Source: Bacillota bacterium
GTDB lineage: Bacteria; Bacillota; Clostridia; Peptostreptococcales; Anaerovoracaceae
DNA length: 12,024 nt
NCBI GenBank assembly: GCA_029266295.1
Contig: JAQSXD010000061.1
Location: 1-12,024 of the forward strand
Direction of reading: 5' to 3'
The notes under the pieces: model-generated
Told to the model about the DNA's origin: nothing
Seen by the model: only the letters and a program-made list of their open reading frames with translations
Databases searched by the model: none
Program-made: the position numbers and the translations under genes
In this document: in pieces, positions 1 through 6,753 of the stretch
Layout: every line of letters begins with the position of its first letter
How positions within the stretch are numbered: position 1 is the stretch's first letter

Positions 1-2016
1 CTCAACATTCAGGAATCCATTATCAGATTTATTCCAGCCATAGATTTTGTTTTCAGCAGGCGAATTTTTCAACCGCTTAGTTTCTGTTTCATAGTGTAAA
101 GGAACGAAATAATCCATTGTGCCGCCGTCACGATCCTTTGCAATTTCGATTACATTGGTGGATTCAAATAAGGGGTTATTATCATTCCAGCCAAACATTT
201 GCTTACCAAGCCTTTTAAAGTCATTATTGGCCCTGTGTACTATCAAGGCATTGTCAACGGCATTGCCCAGATCCGCGGTACCGGAAATATCATCAAGCCG
301 GAGGAATCCCATTGCCTTTCTCGGGTGTGCTACGAATAGCACATGAACATTGTGTTTCTTAGCAATCCGCTGCATATCCAGAATAAATGCTGTCTGCGCT
401 TCAAATTTGTTATCTGATAGGCAAAGTATATTGAAAGCCATCAGGTTATCCAGAATCAACAAATCCAGCTTCTTTTCCTCAATAGCCTTTTCAAACTGCT
501 CTGCTACCGCCCGGTAATCATTGCCGTAATCGTTGTTGTACAGGAAGAAATGTTGACCTAACCATTCTGCAATTTGCTCTTTATATTTTCGTGTGACATT
601 GTAATATCCCTCGAACTGTGTAGGTTCCGTATATCCTCTACCAGCTGCCTGCAGATCCATCCATCTCATAAAATTCTTTGGAGCCAACTCCCCGGAGAAT
701 ATACCCACATTATTCCCAGACTCTACTGCATCCAAGGTCATCTCTGAAATGACACTTGACTTTCCTGAAGCTCTTAAGCCAGACATAACAGTTACATATC
801 CTTTTTTTAAGCCCCTCAGTTTCTTGTCTATATCAGCAATTCCACTTTTTACAAAACGCTCCTCTGGCACCTGGAGATCCAGTATATTTCTCGCCGTGAA
901 GAAAACCGGATTACCTTGGACAGGAACTATGCTTTGTATTGGTCTCTGTTGTACCGGTTGTCGGGAATAAATCTTCCTCTCGTACTCCTGCTGCCGCTTT
1001 TCATAAGCATCTGGCTCAAATAGTTTTCTTACGTCTTGCCATGTTTTATCGGAACAAGAATTATGGAAACAGTGAAATCCTATGGCGCCAGACCTAGACT
1101 GAAAAATACAAGCATCCTTGCCTTTATGGTTACTATCAAACGGGCATTCGTCTAAAATGAATTTTATGCCATCACTATAACTGCCTCTTCTGTATCTGAC
1201 ATTGTATCGCTGCAGCCAATCTTCCAGGTCGAATTCATTTGGATTATAGTTGTTATACTTCTGCGGCTTCTCCTGCTTTTCAGGTATCATGGATACTAAC
1301 TTTTCCAGATAAATTCTATCCGTCGGCTCCCGGCTGCCCTCTGAAAGCAAATGGCTGAGCCTATGCGGATTCTGTTCCGTGTTGCTGCCTTTGCGGGCCA
1401 TGGTTCCATACAATTTACAAATCCGGGAAGGATTGAAATTAGTGGTATCAATTTTCAATTCATCATCACTGAAAAACATATCCAGTGCTGCCAAGCACCC
1501 TTTGACCAGTTTCTTGTTATCCTCGTTATTAGCGATCTGTATCCGGTATAGTAGATGGATACCATTACCGCTTAAAGCTGTTACCGGATCATTAAATCCA
1601 AGATTCTTCATGAATACATAAATCCGATTGCCACGTTCTTTTGCTTTCTGTAGCTGTTCTTCAGAACTGGAAACACCTGCCGGCCTTTGGGGGTCCACAT
1701 CTATAAAAAGCCATTTGTATCCCACAATATCATTGTCATTAGTCGTGTTCTTTGCATTCATAACGAATTTTTCTCGCTGCTCCCGGGAATAGCATTCTTC
1801 CTTCACCTTGCCCAGGGTTATGTAAATATTACTGTCTGTAGAATTCAACCTGCAAAGCTGATCAACCAATGATTCTGAAGATTTAAAGTATCCACTGTAA
1901 ACTTTCCGACCATTCGCTTCTAGGCATCGAACCTCAAATAGTTCACCATCAGGCTTGATCACATTTATTGTTTTGCGGATTTCATCAGGTTCAAATAATT
2001 TCTGTCCTATTGCCAT
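1..2016 (-). CDS. Primase-polymerase / zinc finger / RecA-fold replicative helicase fusion (3' end beyond window)
   Basis: Open frame of 672 codons from an ATG at 2016 to the left edge with no stop, so the C-terminus is missing. Three modules can be read. Residues ~1-230 look like an archaeo-eukaryotic type primase-polymerase: FIDVDP gives the metal-binding D106/D108, SGNGIHLLY gives the Ser-x-His-like motif ending at H154, and SRICKLYGT (197-205) is the third motif. Residues ~288-325 form a CHC2-like zinc site (C291, H297, C316, H318, C321). Residues ~390 onward are a DnaB/RepA-like hexameric helicase: Walker A GLRASGKS (413-420), SGEL with the likely catalytic E443, Walker B LLILDN (519-524), AHP at 563-565, and SGTADLGNAVDNALIVHR ending at the likely arginine finger R595. 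It would prime and unwind DNA at the phage fork. GGAGGG lies ~7 nt before the ATG, which overlaps the preceding gene by 10 nt. The helicase call is firm; the primase activity is inferred from motifs. Confidence 0.9.
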   Translation of the reverse strand, partial: MAIGQKLFEPDEIRKTINVIKPDGELFEVRCLEANGRKVYSGYFKSSESLVDQLCRLNSTDSNIYITLGKVKEECYSREQREKFVMNAKNTTNDNDIVGYKWLFIDVDPQRPAGVSSSEEQLQKAKERGNRIYVFMKNLGFNDPVTALSGNGIHLLYRIQIANNEDNKKLVKGCLAALDMFFSDDELKIDTTNFNPSRICKLYGTMARKGSNTEQNPHRLSHLLSEGSREPTDRIYLEKLVSMIPEKQEKPQKYNNYNPNEFDLEDWLQRYNVRYRRGSYSDGIKFILDECPFDSNHKGKDACIFQSRSGAIGFHCFHNSCSDKTWQDVRKLFEPDAYEKRQQEYERKIYSRQPVQQRPIQSIVPVQGNPVFFTARNILDLQVPEERFVKSGIADIDKKLRGLKKGYVTVMSGLRASGKSSVISEMTLDAVESGNNVGIFSGELAPKNFMRWMDLQAAGRGYTEPTQFEGYYNVTRKYKEQIAEWLGQHFFLYNNDYGNDYRAVAEQFEKAIEEKKLDLLILDNLMAFNILCLSDNKFEAQTAFILDMQRIAKKHNVHVLFVAHPRKAMGFLRLDDISGTADLGNAVDNALIVHRANNDFKRLGKQMFGWNDNNPLFESTNVIEIAKDRDGGTMDYFVPLHYETETKRLKNSPAENKIYGWNKSDNGFLNVE

Positions 2017-2789
2017 GTTTCTCCCTCCACAATTTTCTCTTCCTGCGAAGATCCATCAGGATAATTACAATCCAAGTAATCTTCGTATCCTGAATTAAAA
2101 AACGTACTTCCGTTCTGTGGCTTCCGCCAAGTCTCTTTCTCCAAGTCAGCCTTGTAACGGTTAATGGCTCTCTCCATTTGGTCATAACCGATATCAAGTA
2201 AACGCTTTTTTGCAGCATTAGAAACCTGTCCTTTTCCCCGTTTTAACGGGTACTGCTTCCACAAATTCTCAAACAGTGCATGGGACTCCTGCACGATATG
2301 TTTTTTATTTAAATCTTTATCTATATCTAAATCTATATCTATATCTGCGGAAACATTTTGCTTACATTCTGTTTCCATATTGTTATCAAATTGTATACAT
2401 TTAGATTCCTCTTCTTTTTCATCAATAAAATCTATCCCTTTTTCATAATCCAAAGTATATGACTTGTTTTTCTTTTCATATAGTAGAGATTTTTCTTCCT
2501 GATATTGAGTGGGAACATATCTGTCTGATTGAATATAATTGTGCATTTTCCAGTGTTTAATAACAATGACACCATTATCAAATATTAAAACAAAGTGTTT
2601 AGCTACCAGTAATTTAAAATCATCTTCACTCGCTCCAATAATTCGCTGTATTCGCTTTGGATTCCCAATAAAACCATCATCATCTGCCCTCATATTCAGA
2701 TGAAAATACAAACATTGGGTAGATAACGGCATATCTAAAAATGCATCACTATCTACAATTTTCATCGTAAACATTCTTTTTTGAGCCAT
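2007..2789 (-). CDS. Phage replisome organizer / replication initiator, DnaD-like
   Basis: 260 residues from the ATG at 2789. A GTG six bases upstream is also in frame, but GGAG sits 7 nt before the ATG and the MAQKRMF beginning is typical of this phage family. The N-terminal ~110 residues are the winged-helix replisome-organizer domain (SDAFLDMPLSTQCLYFHL, RADDDGF, KRIQRIIG, IKHWKMHNYI). The middle ~110-165 is a charged linker with an alternating Asp-Ile run at 149-159. The C-terminal part (~172-243: LFENLWKQYPLKRGKG, then NGSTFFNSGYEDYLDCNY) matches the C-terminal helical region of these initiators. Proteins of this kind bind the phage origin and help load the helicase, here presumably the fused primase-helicase encoded next. 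The origin is often inside such a gene. Family assignment is strong; the DnaD relationship of the C-terminus is by general resemblance only. Confidence 0.88.
   Translation of the reverse strand: MAQKRMFTMKIVDSDAFLDMPLSTQCLYFHLNMRADDDGFIGNPKRIQRIIGASEDDFKLLVAKHFVLIFDNGVIVIKHWKMHNYIQSDRYVPTQYQEEKSLLYEKKNKSYTLDYEKGIDFIDEKEEESKCIQFDNNMETECKQNVSADIDIDLDIDKDLNKKHIVQESHALFENLWKQYPLKRGKGQVSNAAKKRLLDIGYDQMERAINRYKADLEKETWRKPQNGSTFFNSGYEDYLDCNYPDGSSQEEKIVEGETWQ
2310..2345 (-). repeat. GATATA-type AT-rich short tandem repeat inside the initiator gene
   Basis: Read on the coding strand, this 36-nt stretch is a run of GATATA/GATTTA/GATAAA hexamers encoding alternating Asp and Ile/Leu between the two domains of the replisome organizer. 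It is almost pure A/T apart from the spaced Gs. Repeats inside initiator genes are a common place for phage origins, so this is a candidate origin element or DNA-unwinding element. It may equally be just the codons of an acidic linker. Confidence 0.5.
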
Positions 2790-2791
2790 GT

Positions 2792-3259
2792 TCACACTCC
2801 ATTCTCTACCTTTTTTTCAGCTTTCCTTTGAAGATATCTCAGCCTAGCATATTCTCGTTTCTTTTCAGCATTTCTCCTGTAATAATCACTTTGATACTGC
2901 TTCGTTTGTTCATAATGAGACGTTACATATTTCCGACATCTTTTGGTATTTTTATTCGTATCATAATTAACCTTTATTTTATCCAGAATTTCTTCCCGGC
3001 GACGCTTATAATAAGATTGGTTATATTCATGTCGGTCAACGTAAGGTCTTACACCACGCTTGGCCGCCGTTTGACGGCCGATGTGATAATCTTTTCCAGC
3101 GTTCCTATGCAATTTCTCATCATTCCAGGCTTCGTAATGTTCATAATCTCGAGTATTAGATTCTGAAAAATCCTCTGCTTCCAACTGGTCATTTCTACAA
3201 TCGACGTATGGACAATTAAAGCAATCAGGATAACAACATTTAGGAGGTCTTTTCTGCAT
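2792..3259 (-). CDS. Cys-rich, very basic small phage protein
   Basis: 155 residues. The in-frame ATG at 3265 is only 3 nt from the AGGAG, while the ATG at 3259 has a 9-nt spacing, so 3259 is chosen. The N-terminus holds a dense cysteine cluster (C8, C9, C13, C16, C21) that looks like a small zinc or iron-sulfur site. RDYEHYEAWNDEKLHRNAGKD follows. Residues ~75-150 are rich in Arg, Lys and Tyr, with two similar blocks (YYKRRREEILDK and YYRRNAEKKREY), consistent with basic helices that bind nucleic acid. The gene sits between the ERCC4 nuclease (about 20-nt overlap) and the initiator (its stop is 2 nt before the initiator ATG). I recognise the type from Clostridia phage replication modules but no function. 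A DNA-binding accessory role is inference. Confidence 0.75.
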   Translation of the reverse strand: MQKRPPKCCYPDCFNCPYVDCRNDQLEAEDFSESNTRDYEHYEAWNDEKLHRNAGKDYHIGRQTAAKRGVRPYVDRHEYNQSYYKRRREEILDKIKVNYDTNKNTKRCRKYVTSHYEQTKQYQSDYYRRNAEKKREYARLRYLQRKAEKKVENGV

Positions 3260-3995
3260 AATCATTCACTCCTAACAGTTTCAAAATCTTTGCTCCGGAT
3301 TCTTCAGGCCTGCAGAAAAGAAACCTGCATCCGTATTTTTCTTCCATTGTCAGGCAGGCTTTTGCCAGCCATTCTCCGGTTGCTGCATAGGGATATTTCT
3401 GGACCTTTTTATACCGGGGTTTTCCATTCCCCCAGAAGCCGATCATCTGGTTGCTGTTTGTAAGAACATCAAGCCGGGGATTGTGCCACAAAGACAAATC
3501 GTCAACAGAAGTAACCTTGTCGTCATTCTCGACTAATATGTAAAGCCGTATTCCACTATTCTGCGCCCGTTTAAGTCCTCGGTGAAAGAATCCGTGCCGT
3601 TTAACATAGAGAGCTTGGAATAAGCTTATTACGCTCTCTGAAACAGAATGTCTGTAACAAATGTCATTAATCTCCTTTTCAGCAAACCGATCAGAATCAT
3701 CATCACAAATAGCATGAAAGATATCATCAGCAAAATTAGTAGAAATGCATTCCTTTTCAAAGATTTCATTTATCTTTTCTGCAATTTCTTTCTTTGGCAT
3801 TTGCTTAACCTGAATGTCTCCAATAAGTTCGGCTATATCCTTTTTAGTATCAATACAAATGCTTTGATTCGCGGGAAGAGTATAATCTCCGCAATATAAG
3901 GCCGTGCGATTCCAATGAATGCCTACTGACCGGAAGTACTGATGTTTTACCTCATGTTTCTTTTCCTGTTGTCTGGTATCCTCCAGGATTATCAA
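3240..3995 (-). CDS. ERCC4-type nuclease with internal insertion (TTG start)
   Basis: 251 residues. The start is a TTG at 3995, overlapping the previous stop as TTGA. A perfect AGGAGGT lies 8 nt upstream (4004-4010), and no ATG gives the conserved N-terminus. The motifs are those of XPF/ERCC4 nucleases: IILEDTRQQ at 2-10, then CGDYTL (G36, D37) and ICIDTKKDIAELIGD (D49, K51, D53), corresponding to the GD...(V/I)-E/D-x-K catalytic signature. FFHRGLKRAQNSGIRLYILVEN (~136-157) and the C-terminal GEWLAKACLTMEEKYGCRFLFCRPEESG are also typical of the phage family. Between ~62 and ~130 there is a charged, mostly helical stretch that interrupts the expected run from the catalytic strand to the HRG helix. 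The usual helix-hairpin-helix domain is absent, so it is a stand-alone nuclease domain. Likely role: structure-specific cutting of branched or flap DNA during phage replication or recombination. Confidence 0.82.
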   Translation of the reverse strand: MIILEDTRQQEKKHEVKHQYFRSVGIHWNRTALYCGDYTLPANQSICIDTKKDIAELIGDIQVKQMPKKEIAEKINEIFEKECISTNFADDIFHAICDDDSDRFAEKEINDICYRHSVSESVISLFQALYVKRHGFFHRGLKRAQNSGIRLYILVENDDKVTSVDDLSLWHNPRLDVLTNSNQMIGFWGNGKPRYKKVQKYPYAATGEWLAKACLTMEEKYGCRFLFCRPEESGAKILKLLGVNDYAEKTS

Positions 3996-4378
3996 ACCGA
4001 ACCACCTCCTCGGGGACGATAAACACGCTCACCCTCAAGCCATTTCTCTTCTTCCTTTTGGTCCTTAACCATGCTACGTAATTTATCAATGAATGGTTTA
4101 TTGGCCTTGTCAGTATAGAATTTTGCGACTCGCTCAAGTTCAAGAGATCTGTCCTTTGCAGCTCTGCGCCTGTTCCGGCTGATATGCCAACGAGTAGTTA
4201 TTTTGTTACGCTCTTTGCAGTTATTCTCGAATTCAATTGCATGAAGAAAATCTTGTACTTTTTTATCTTCTGCAAACATTTCTGTACATGCTGCCTGATA
4301 TTCTTTCTGGCAGGTCACCAAATAATCAAGAAAATCTTTTATCACATCGGAAGGCTTTGGTTCTGTTTTCCCTTTCAT
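3992..4378 (-). CDS. Conserved small helical phage protein, function unknown
   Basis: 128 residues, ATG with AGGAGGTG 6 nt upstream. It is predicted to be almost all helix. The first half contains DFLDYLVTCQKEYQAACTEMF and DFLHAIEFENNCKER. The middle is strongly basic (SRNRRRAAKDRSLELERV), and the end is RVYRPRGGGSV. There are no cysteine clusters or recognisable catalytic motifs. It sits between ssb (gap 14 nt) and the ERCC4 nuclease (TTGA overlap). The basic middle and the location suggest nucleic-acid binding or a role with the nuclease, but that is inference. I recognise similar proteins in Firmicutes phages only as hypotheticals. Confidence 0.75.
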   Translation of the reverse strand: MKGKTEPKPSDVIKDFLDYLVTCQKEYQAACTEMFAEDKKVQDFLHAIEFENNCKERNKITTRWHISRNRRRAAKDRSLELERVAKFYTDKANKPFIDKLRSMVKDQKEEEKWLEGERVYRPRGGGSV

Positions 4379-4392
4379 GTGGACACCTCCTA

Positions 4393-4839
4393 TTAGTTAA
4401 ATGGTAGACCCTCGTCTTCTACACTATCGGGGATGTTCATGAATCCGTCACCTATCGAGCCAGATGTTCCTGGCGCATTTGCCGGCTGACTTCCGCCGCC
4501 AGAAGAAGCATTTTTACCATCAGCAAATTCCTGCTCTTCAACAACAACATCTGTTGTATAGACTTTTACGCCGTCCTTATTTGTATAGCTTCCGGTTTGG
4601 ATTCTGCCAGAAACAAGCACTCTCATGCCCTGTCGGAAATACTTTTCTACAAACTCTCCACCTTTGTCAAAGGATATACAGTTAATAAAATCTGCTGTCT
4701 GCTCATTATTATCCTGACCTCTTCTTTTTTTACGATCTATAGCCAATGTATATCTTGCAATAGCCATAGCTTTTTCGCCCTGGGAATATCTCACTTCTGG
4801 ATCACGGGTCAATCTCCCGCATAAAATCACACGATTCAT
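4393..4839 (-). CDS. ssb: Single-stranded DNA-binding protein
   Basis: 148 residues from the ATG at 4839. An in-frame extension upstream is rejected because AAGGA lies 8 nt before this ATG and MNRVILCGRLTRDPEVRYSQ is the classical SSB beginning. The OB-fold core covers ~1-105 (ARYTLAIDR, DFINCISFDKGGEFVEKYFRQGMRVLVSGRIQTGSY, TDVVVEEQEF). A Gly/Ser/Pro-rich flexible linker follows, and the acidic tip is VEDEGLPFN, a variant of the usual DDDIPF protein-docking tail with an extra final Asn. It coats ssDNA at the phage fork and is the natural partner of RecT and of the primase-helicase in the same operon. A perfect 6-bp hairpin lies just upstream of its ribosome binding site. Confidence 0.97.
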   Translation of the reverse strand: MNRVILCGRLTRDPEVRYSQGEKAMAIARYTLAIDRKKRRGQDNNEQTADFINCISFDKGGEFVEKYFRQGMRVLVSGRIQTGSYTNKDGVKVYTTDVVVEEQEFADGKNASSGGGSQPANAPGTSGSIGDGFMNIPDSVEDEGLPFN

Positions 4840-4858
4840 ATTTATGTCCTTCTTTCTC

Positions 4859-4882
4859 CGCCGGCCCATCACTGAACCGGCG
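4859..4882 (-). promoter_or_regulatory. GC-rich hairpin in the leader of ssb
   Basis: In the transcript, CGCCGG and CCGGCG pair perfectly over 6 bp around a 12-nt loop. The structure lies in the 52-nt gap between the 240-residue gene and ssb, ending about 20 nt before the ssb ATG and ~10 nt before its AAGGA. No U-run follows (the next bases are GAGAAAGAAGG), so it is not an intrinsic terminator. It could be a site for translational control of ssb or an RNA-processing or stability element. The pairing is seen directly; the function is inference. Confidence 0.5.
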
Positions 4883-4891
4883 ATAATGTTG

Positions 4892-5614
4892 TTATGAAAT
4901 CACTGTAAACTGCGGTAAATCTTCCAGCGCAAAACCAAGATACTTTTTGATATTTCTCATGGCTTCATTCTTCCAAGCGCCGCCATCAGCTTCAAAAATT
5001 GCACACTCAACTCCGCGCCCTTCGCTCTGCTTCATACGGAATACAAATGCACTTTCTGGCTGTTCTACCTCAACAAATGTGCGGAACGGACGCAGGTGAA
5101 CCGGATTAGGGACAATCGCTTCGCCAACGGAAGTAATTCCAGTTTTAATGGTGGCTTTCTGAGTTACACCATCATCGCCGTACTGAGCAATAGACTCATC
5201 TTTAACGGTGCCGGCAAATTTCAATAACAATTCTCGATCATCATTTTGGATGAATTTTGATTGTAATGCAATAATGAAGCTCTCATGGTCCATGTACCTG
5301 CCATAGCTGAAATCCGGAATCATAGCTGATACATTTACCAGACATTCACGTTTTCGATCTCCATCAAGGCAAGAAATCAGCCTAACCTCCGTGGGGGAAA
5401 CCACCTGCACCAGCATCTGATCAGACATTTCGTCATTAAATGCTTTAGCATAGTCGATAAGTCCGGTAAGTGTATTCATTTCAATGGCTGCCGCCCGGAG
5501 ATCATTATCTACTCGATAAATCTGCTTATCGGTATATGTATCTCCATTAATCGTAAGAAGATTTGCTTCACTTAATCCAACTACATACTGTAATGCCTCT
5601 CTTGTCATATCCAT
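4892..5614 (-). CDS. Conserved phage protein of 240 residues, function unknown (possibly DUF2303/YfdQ-like)
   Basis: Begins at an ATG 9 nt after a strong AAGGAGG (5624-5630), which overlaps the previous stop codon. The protein is rich in alternating beta and loop segments. Recognisable conserved stretches are NTLTGLIDYAK (~47-57), FIIALQSKFI, LLLKFAGTVKDESIAQYGDDG, QKATIKTGI, IVPNPVHLRPFRTFVEVEQPES and FEADGGAWKNEAM near the C-terminus. I know this pattern from Firmicutes phage replication modules, where it is usually left hypothetical. A distant relation to the DUF2303/YfdQ family is possible but not secure. It lies between a 'replication terminator'-type gene and ssb, which suggests a role in phage DNA replication or recombination. 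No catalytic motif, signal peptide or membrane segment is visible. Confidence 0.78.
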   Translation of the reverse strand: MDMTREALQYVVGLSEANLLTINGDTYTDKQIYRVDNDLRAAAIEMNTLTGLIDYAKAFNDEMSDQMLVQVVSPTEVRLISCLDGDRKRECLVNVSAMIPDFSYGRYMDHESFIIALQSKFIQNDDRELLLKFAGTVKDESIAQYGDDGVTQKATIKTGITSVGEAIVPNPVHLRPFRTFVEVEQPESAFVFRMKQSEGRGVECAIFEADGGAWKNEAMRNIKKYLGFALEDLPQFTVIS

Positions 5615-5628
5615 AATTCATATCCTCC

Positions 5629-6063
5629 TTAAGCCTGTTTGGCTGCTCTCAAATCAACTACTTTGCCATCTGATTCTTCTTTGATTTCTCCGGTATTTGG
5701 ATCAACGGTTTTTCCATCGACCTTTAAATCTCCCTGCGGAGTCTGGTAGTCTTTCAAGGACATCTGTCCACGAAGCTGTTTCCCATATTCCTGGGCAAAT
5801 GTTTCACCAGTTTTCAAATCCTTACCTATTGCCATTCTGGTAGCAATTGGAGCAACCGGAGCCGTTTTTGTTTCAACGGAAACATCAACTTCTGCATCGT
5901 CACGGTCTTCATTCTGCTGCAAAGTGACCTTAACAGTGATAGCCCTCTTATTTTTCCACGGGGTATTGGGATCCTGCATATTCTCCAGAACCTTTCCCAT
6001 AGCTGCATCAAACTTCTCCTGCAGGGCACCGCCTGCTAACTCTTTTAAATTTACTTCTGCCAC
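5629..6063 (-). CDS. Small phage protein of the kind often labelled replication terminator protein
   Basis: 144 residues. The start is placed at the GTG at 6063 because GGAGG lies 8 nt upstream and AEVNLKELAGGALQEKF is the typical beginning. The in-frame GTG 6084 and ATG 6078 come before or inside this ribosome binding site. Conserved blocks are AMGKVLENMQDPNTPWKNKR, a beta-rich ITVKVTLQQNEDRDDAEVDVSVETKTAPV, and IGKDLKTGETFAQEYG. From memory such proteins carry the name 'replication terminator protein' in Clostridia phage annotations, but I know of no functional proof and the sequence shows no DNA-binding motif. It is the first gene after the largest gap in the operon and is followed closely by the 240-residue conserved protein. 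Confidence 0.8.
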   Translation of the reverse strand: MAEVNLKELAGGALQEKFDAAMGKVLENMQDPNTPWKNKRAITVKVTLQQNEDRDDAEVDVSVETKTAPVAPIATRMAIGKDLKTGETFAQEYGKQLRGQMSLKDYQTPQGDLKVDGKTVDPNTGEIKEESDGKVVDLRAAKQA

Positions 6064-6155
6064 GATATCTTCCTCCATAGGCACTTATTGACAAGTTACA
6101 TTTATTTCAACCCGGGTTAAAAACGTCTTATAGTTTAGGGACTTTGCGGTCCCAT
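6064..6155 (-). promoter_or_regulatory. Largest intergenic gap, with a hairpin and a 10-bp palindrome
   Basis: This ~92-nt space after the sigma factor stop is the only clear break in the operon. It holds a 5-bp hairpin right after the stop codon (6138-6153, GGGAC-loop-GTCCC in the transcript), an isolated run of five Ts ~14 nt later, the perfect palindrome AACCCGGGTT (6109-6118) and the GGAGG for the next gene. A -35-like TTGAAA is present on the minus strand, but no convincing -10 lies at the right distance. I therefore cannot name a promoter. The gap could hold an internal promoter, an operator or an RNA-processing site. Confidence 0.4.
6138..6153 (-). other. Short hairpin just downstream of the sigma factor gene
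   Basis: In the transcript GGGAC and GTCCC pair around a CGCAAA loop, beginning 2 nt after the sigma factor stop codon. The following bases are TAAACTATAAG rather than a U-tract, so it does not qualify as a standard intrinsic terminator. It may be a weak terminator, an attenuator or an mRNA 3'-end stabiliser. Confidence 0.4.
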
Positions 6156-6701
6156 CTATCTGTAATTTCTCAACATTGTTTTCATCTTTTTAAGTATTCT
6201 TTTTTCTACGCGGCTTACATATGATTGTGAAATTCCAAAACGTTCAGCAACCTCATGTTGCTTATAACGCCGCGTCTCACCAATGCCGTATAGCAAGCAG
6301 ATTATTTTACATTCCCTATCCGGAAGAGAATGAATGGCATCGATAAGTGCCTTTATTCTTTCTGCTTTTTCAAGTTTATCCATATCCTCGTCCTCGTAAC
6401 TTAAAGTATCACCGATAGTTAAAGGAGTTTCATCTGTACCTGGGATTACAGTTTCAAAAGATACAGTATGCGAATATTTTTTAATTTTACGAATGTACAT
6501 CAAAATATCATTGTGAATCACCCTTGTAGCATATGTGGCGAAGTTAATGCCTTTTTCTATATCAAAGGTGTCAGCTGCCTTAATTAATCCAATCATCGCT
6601 ACAGATTCATAGTCTTCTTCAAAGCTGAACTTCTGCGCTACAGAAATGGCCAGTCTTATATTATTCGTGATTAATTTTTCGCGGCGCTCGACAGGACTCA
6701 T
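6156..6701 (-). CDS. Sigma-70 family factor, SigE/SigK-like
   Basis: 181 residues from the only ATG. Region 2 spans ~12-72 (NIRLAISVAQKF, IGLIKAADTFD, FATYATRVIHNDILMYIRK) and binds core RNA polymerase and the -10 element. A short link (VSFETVIPGTDETPLTIGDTL) resembles the 'DPIGTDKEG..' stretch of the mother-cell sporulation sigmas SigE/SigK. Region 4 spans ~118-178 (HSLPDRECKIICLLYGIG, HEVAERFGISQSYVSRVEKRILKKM), with the helix-turn-helix for the -35 element. No clear Shine-Dalgarno precedes the ATG. The frame is open for 25 codons more and encodes PKFSKAENSIEILRS, which resembles the missing family N-terminus, so the true start may be a non-ATG codon near 6749 with GGAAAGAG upstream. It probably redirects host polymerase to phage promoters or perturbs host sporulation; both are inference. 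Confidence 0.9.
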   Translation of the reverse strand: MSPVERREKLITNNIRLAISVAQKFSFEEDYESVAMIGLIKAADTFDIEKGINFATYATRVIHNDILMYIRKIKKYSHTVSFETVIPGTDETPLTIGDTLSYEDEDMDKLEKAERIKALIDAIHSLPDRECKIICLLYGIGETRRYKQHEVAERFGISQSYVSRVEKRILKKMKTMLRNYR

Positions 6702-6753
6702 AGAACGTAATATTTCAATCGAATTTTCAGCTTTTGAAAACTTAGGGATTGTT

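Noticed and set aside
3063..3080. Inverted repeat around GCCGTTTGACGGC within the Cys-rich gene
   Set aside because: Short stem inside a conserved coding stretch (GRQTAAKRG); explained by codon choice, with no sign of a regulatory role.
2828..3166. 112-codon open frame on the plus strand that looks membrane-like
   Set aside because: It is the reverse complement of the Arg/Lys-rich Cys-cluster gene; basic codons read backwards give Phe/Leu/Ile, producing a false membrane protein.
5574..5620. Short alternative frame starting at an ATG right after the AAGGAGG before the 240-residue gene
   Set aside because: The spacing is too short and the frame ends after about 16 codons; the ATG at 5614 opens the long conserved gene.
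6088..6093. TTGACA on the plus strand resembling a -35 box
   Set aside because: No -10-like element at 16-18 nt (the region is CCCGGG), and there is no plus-strand gene for it to serve.
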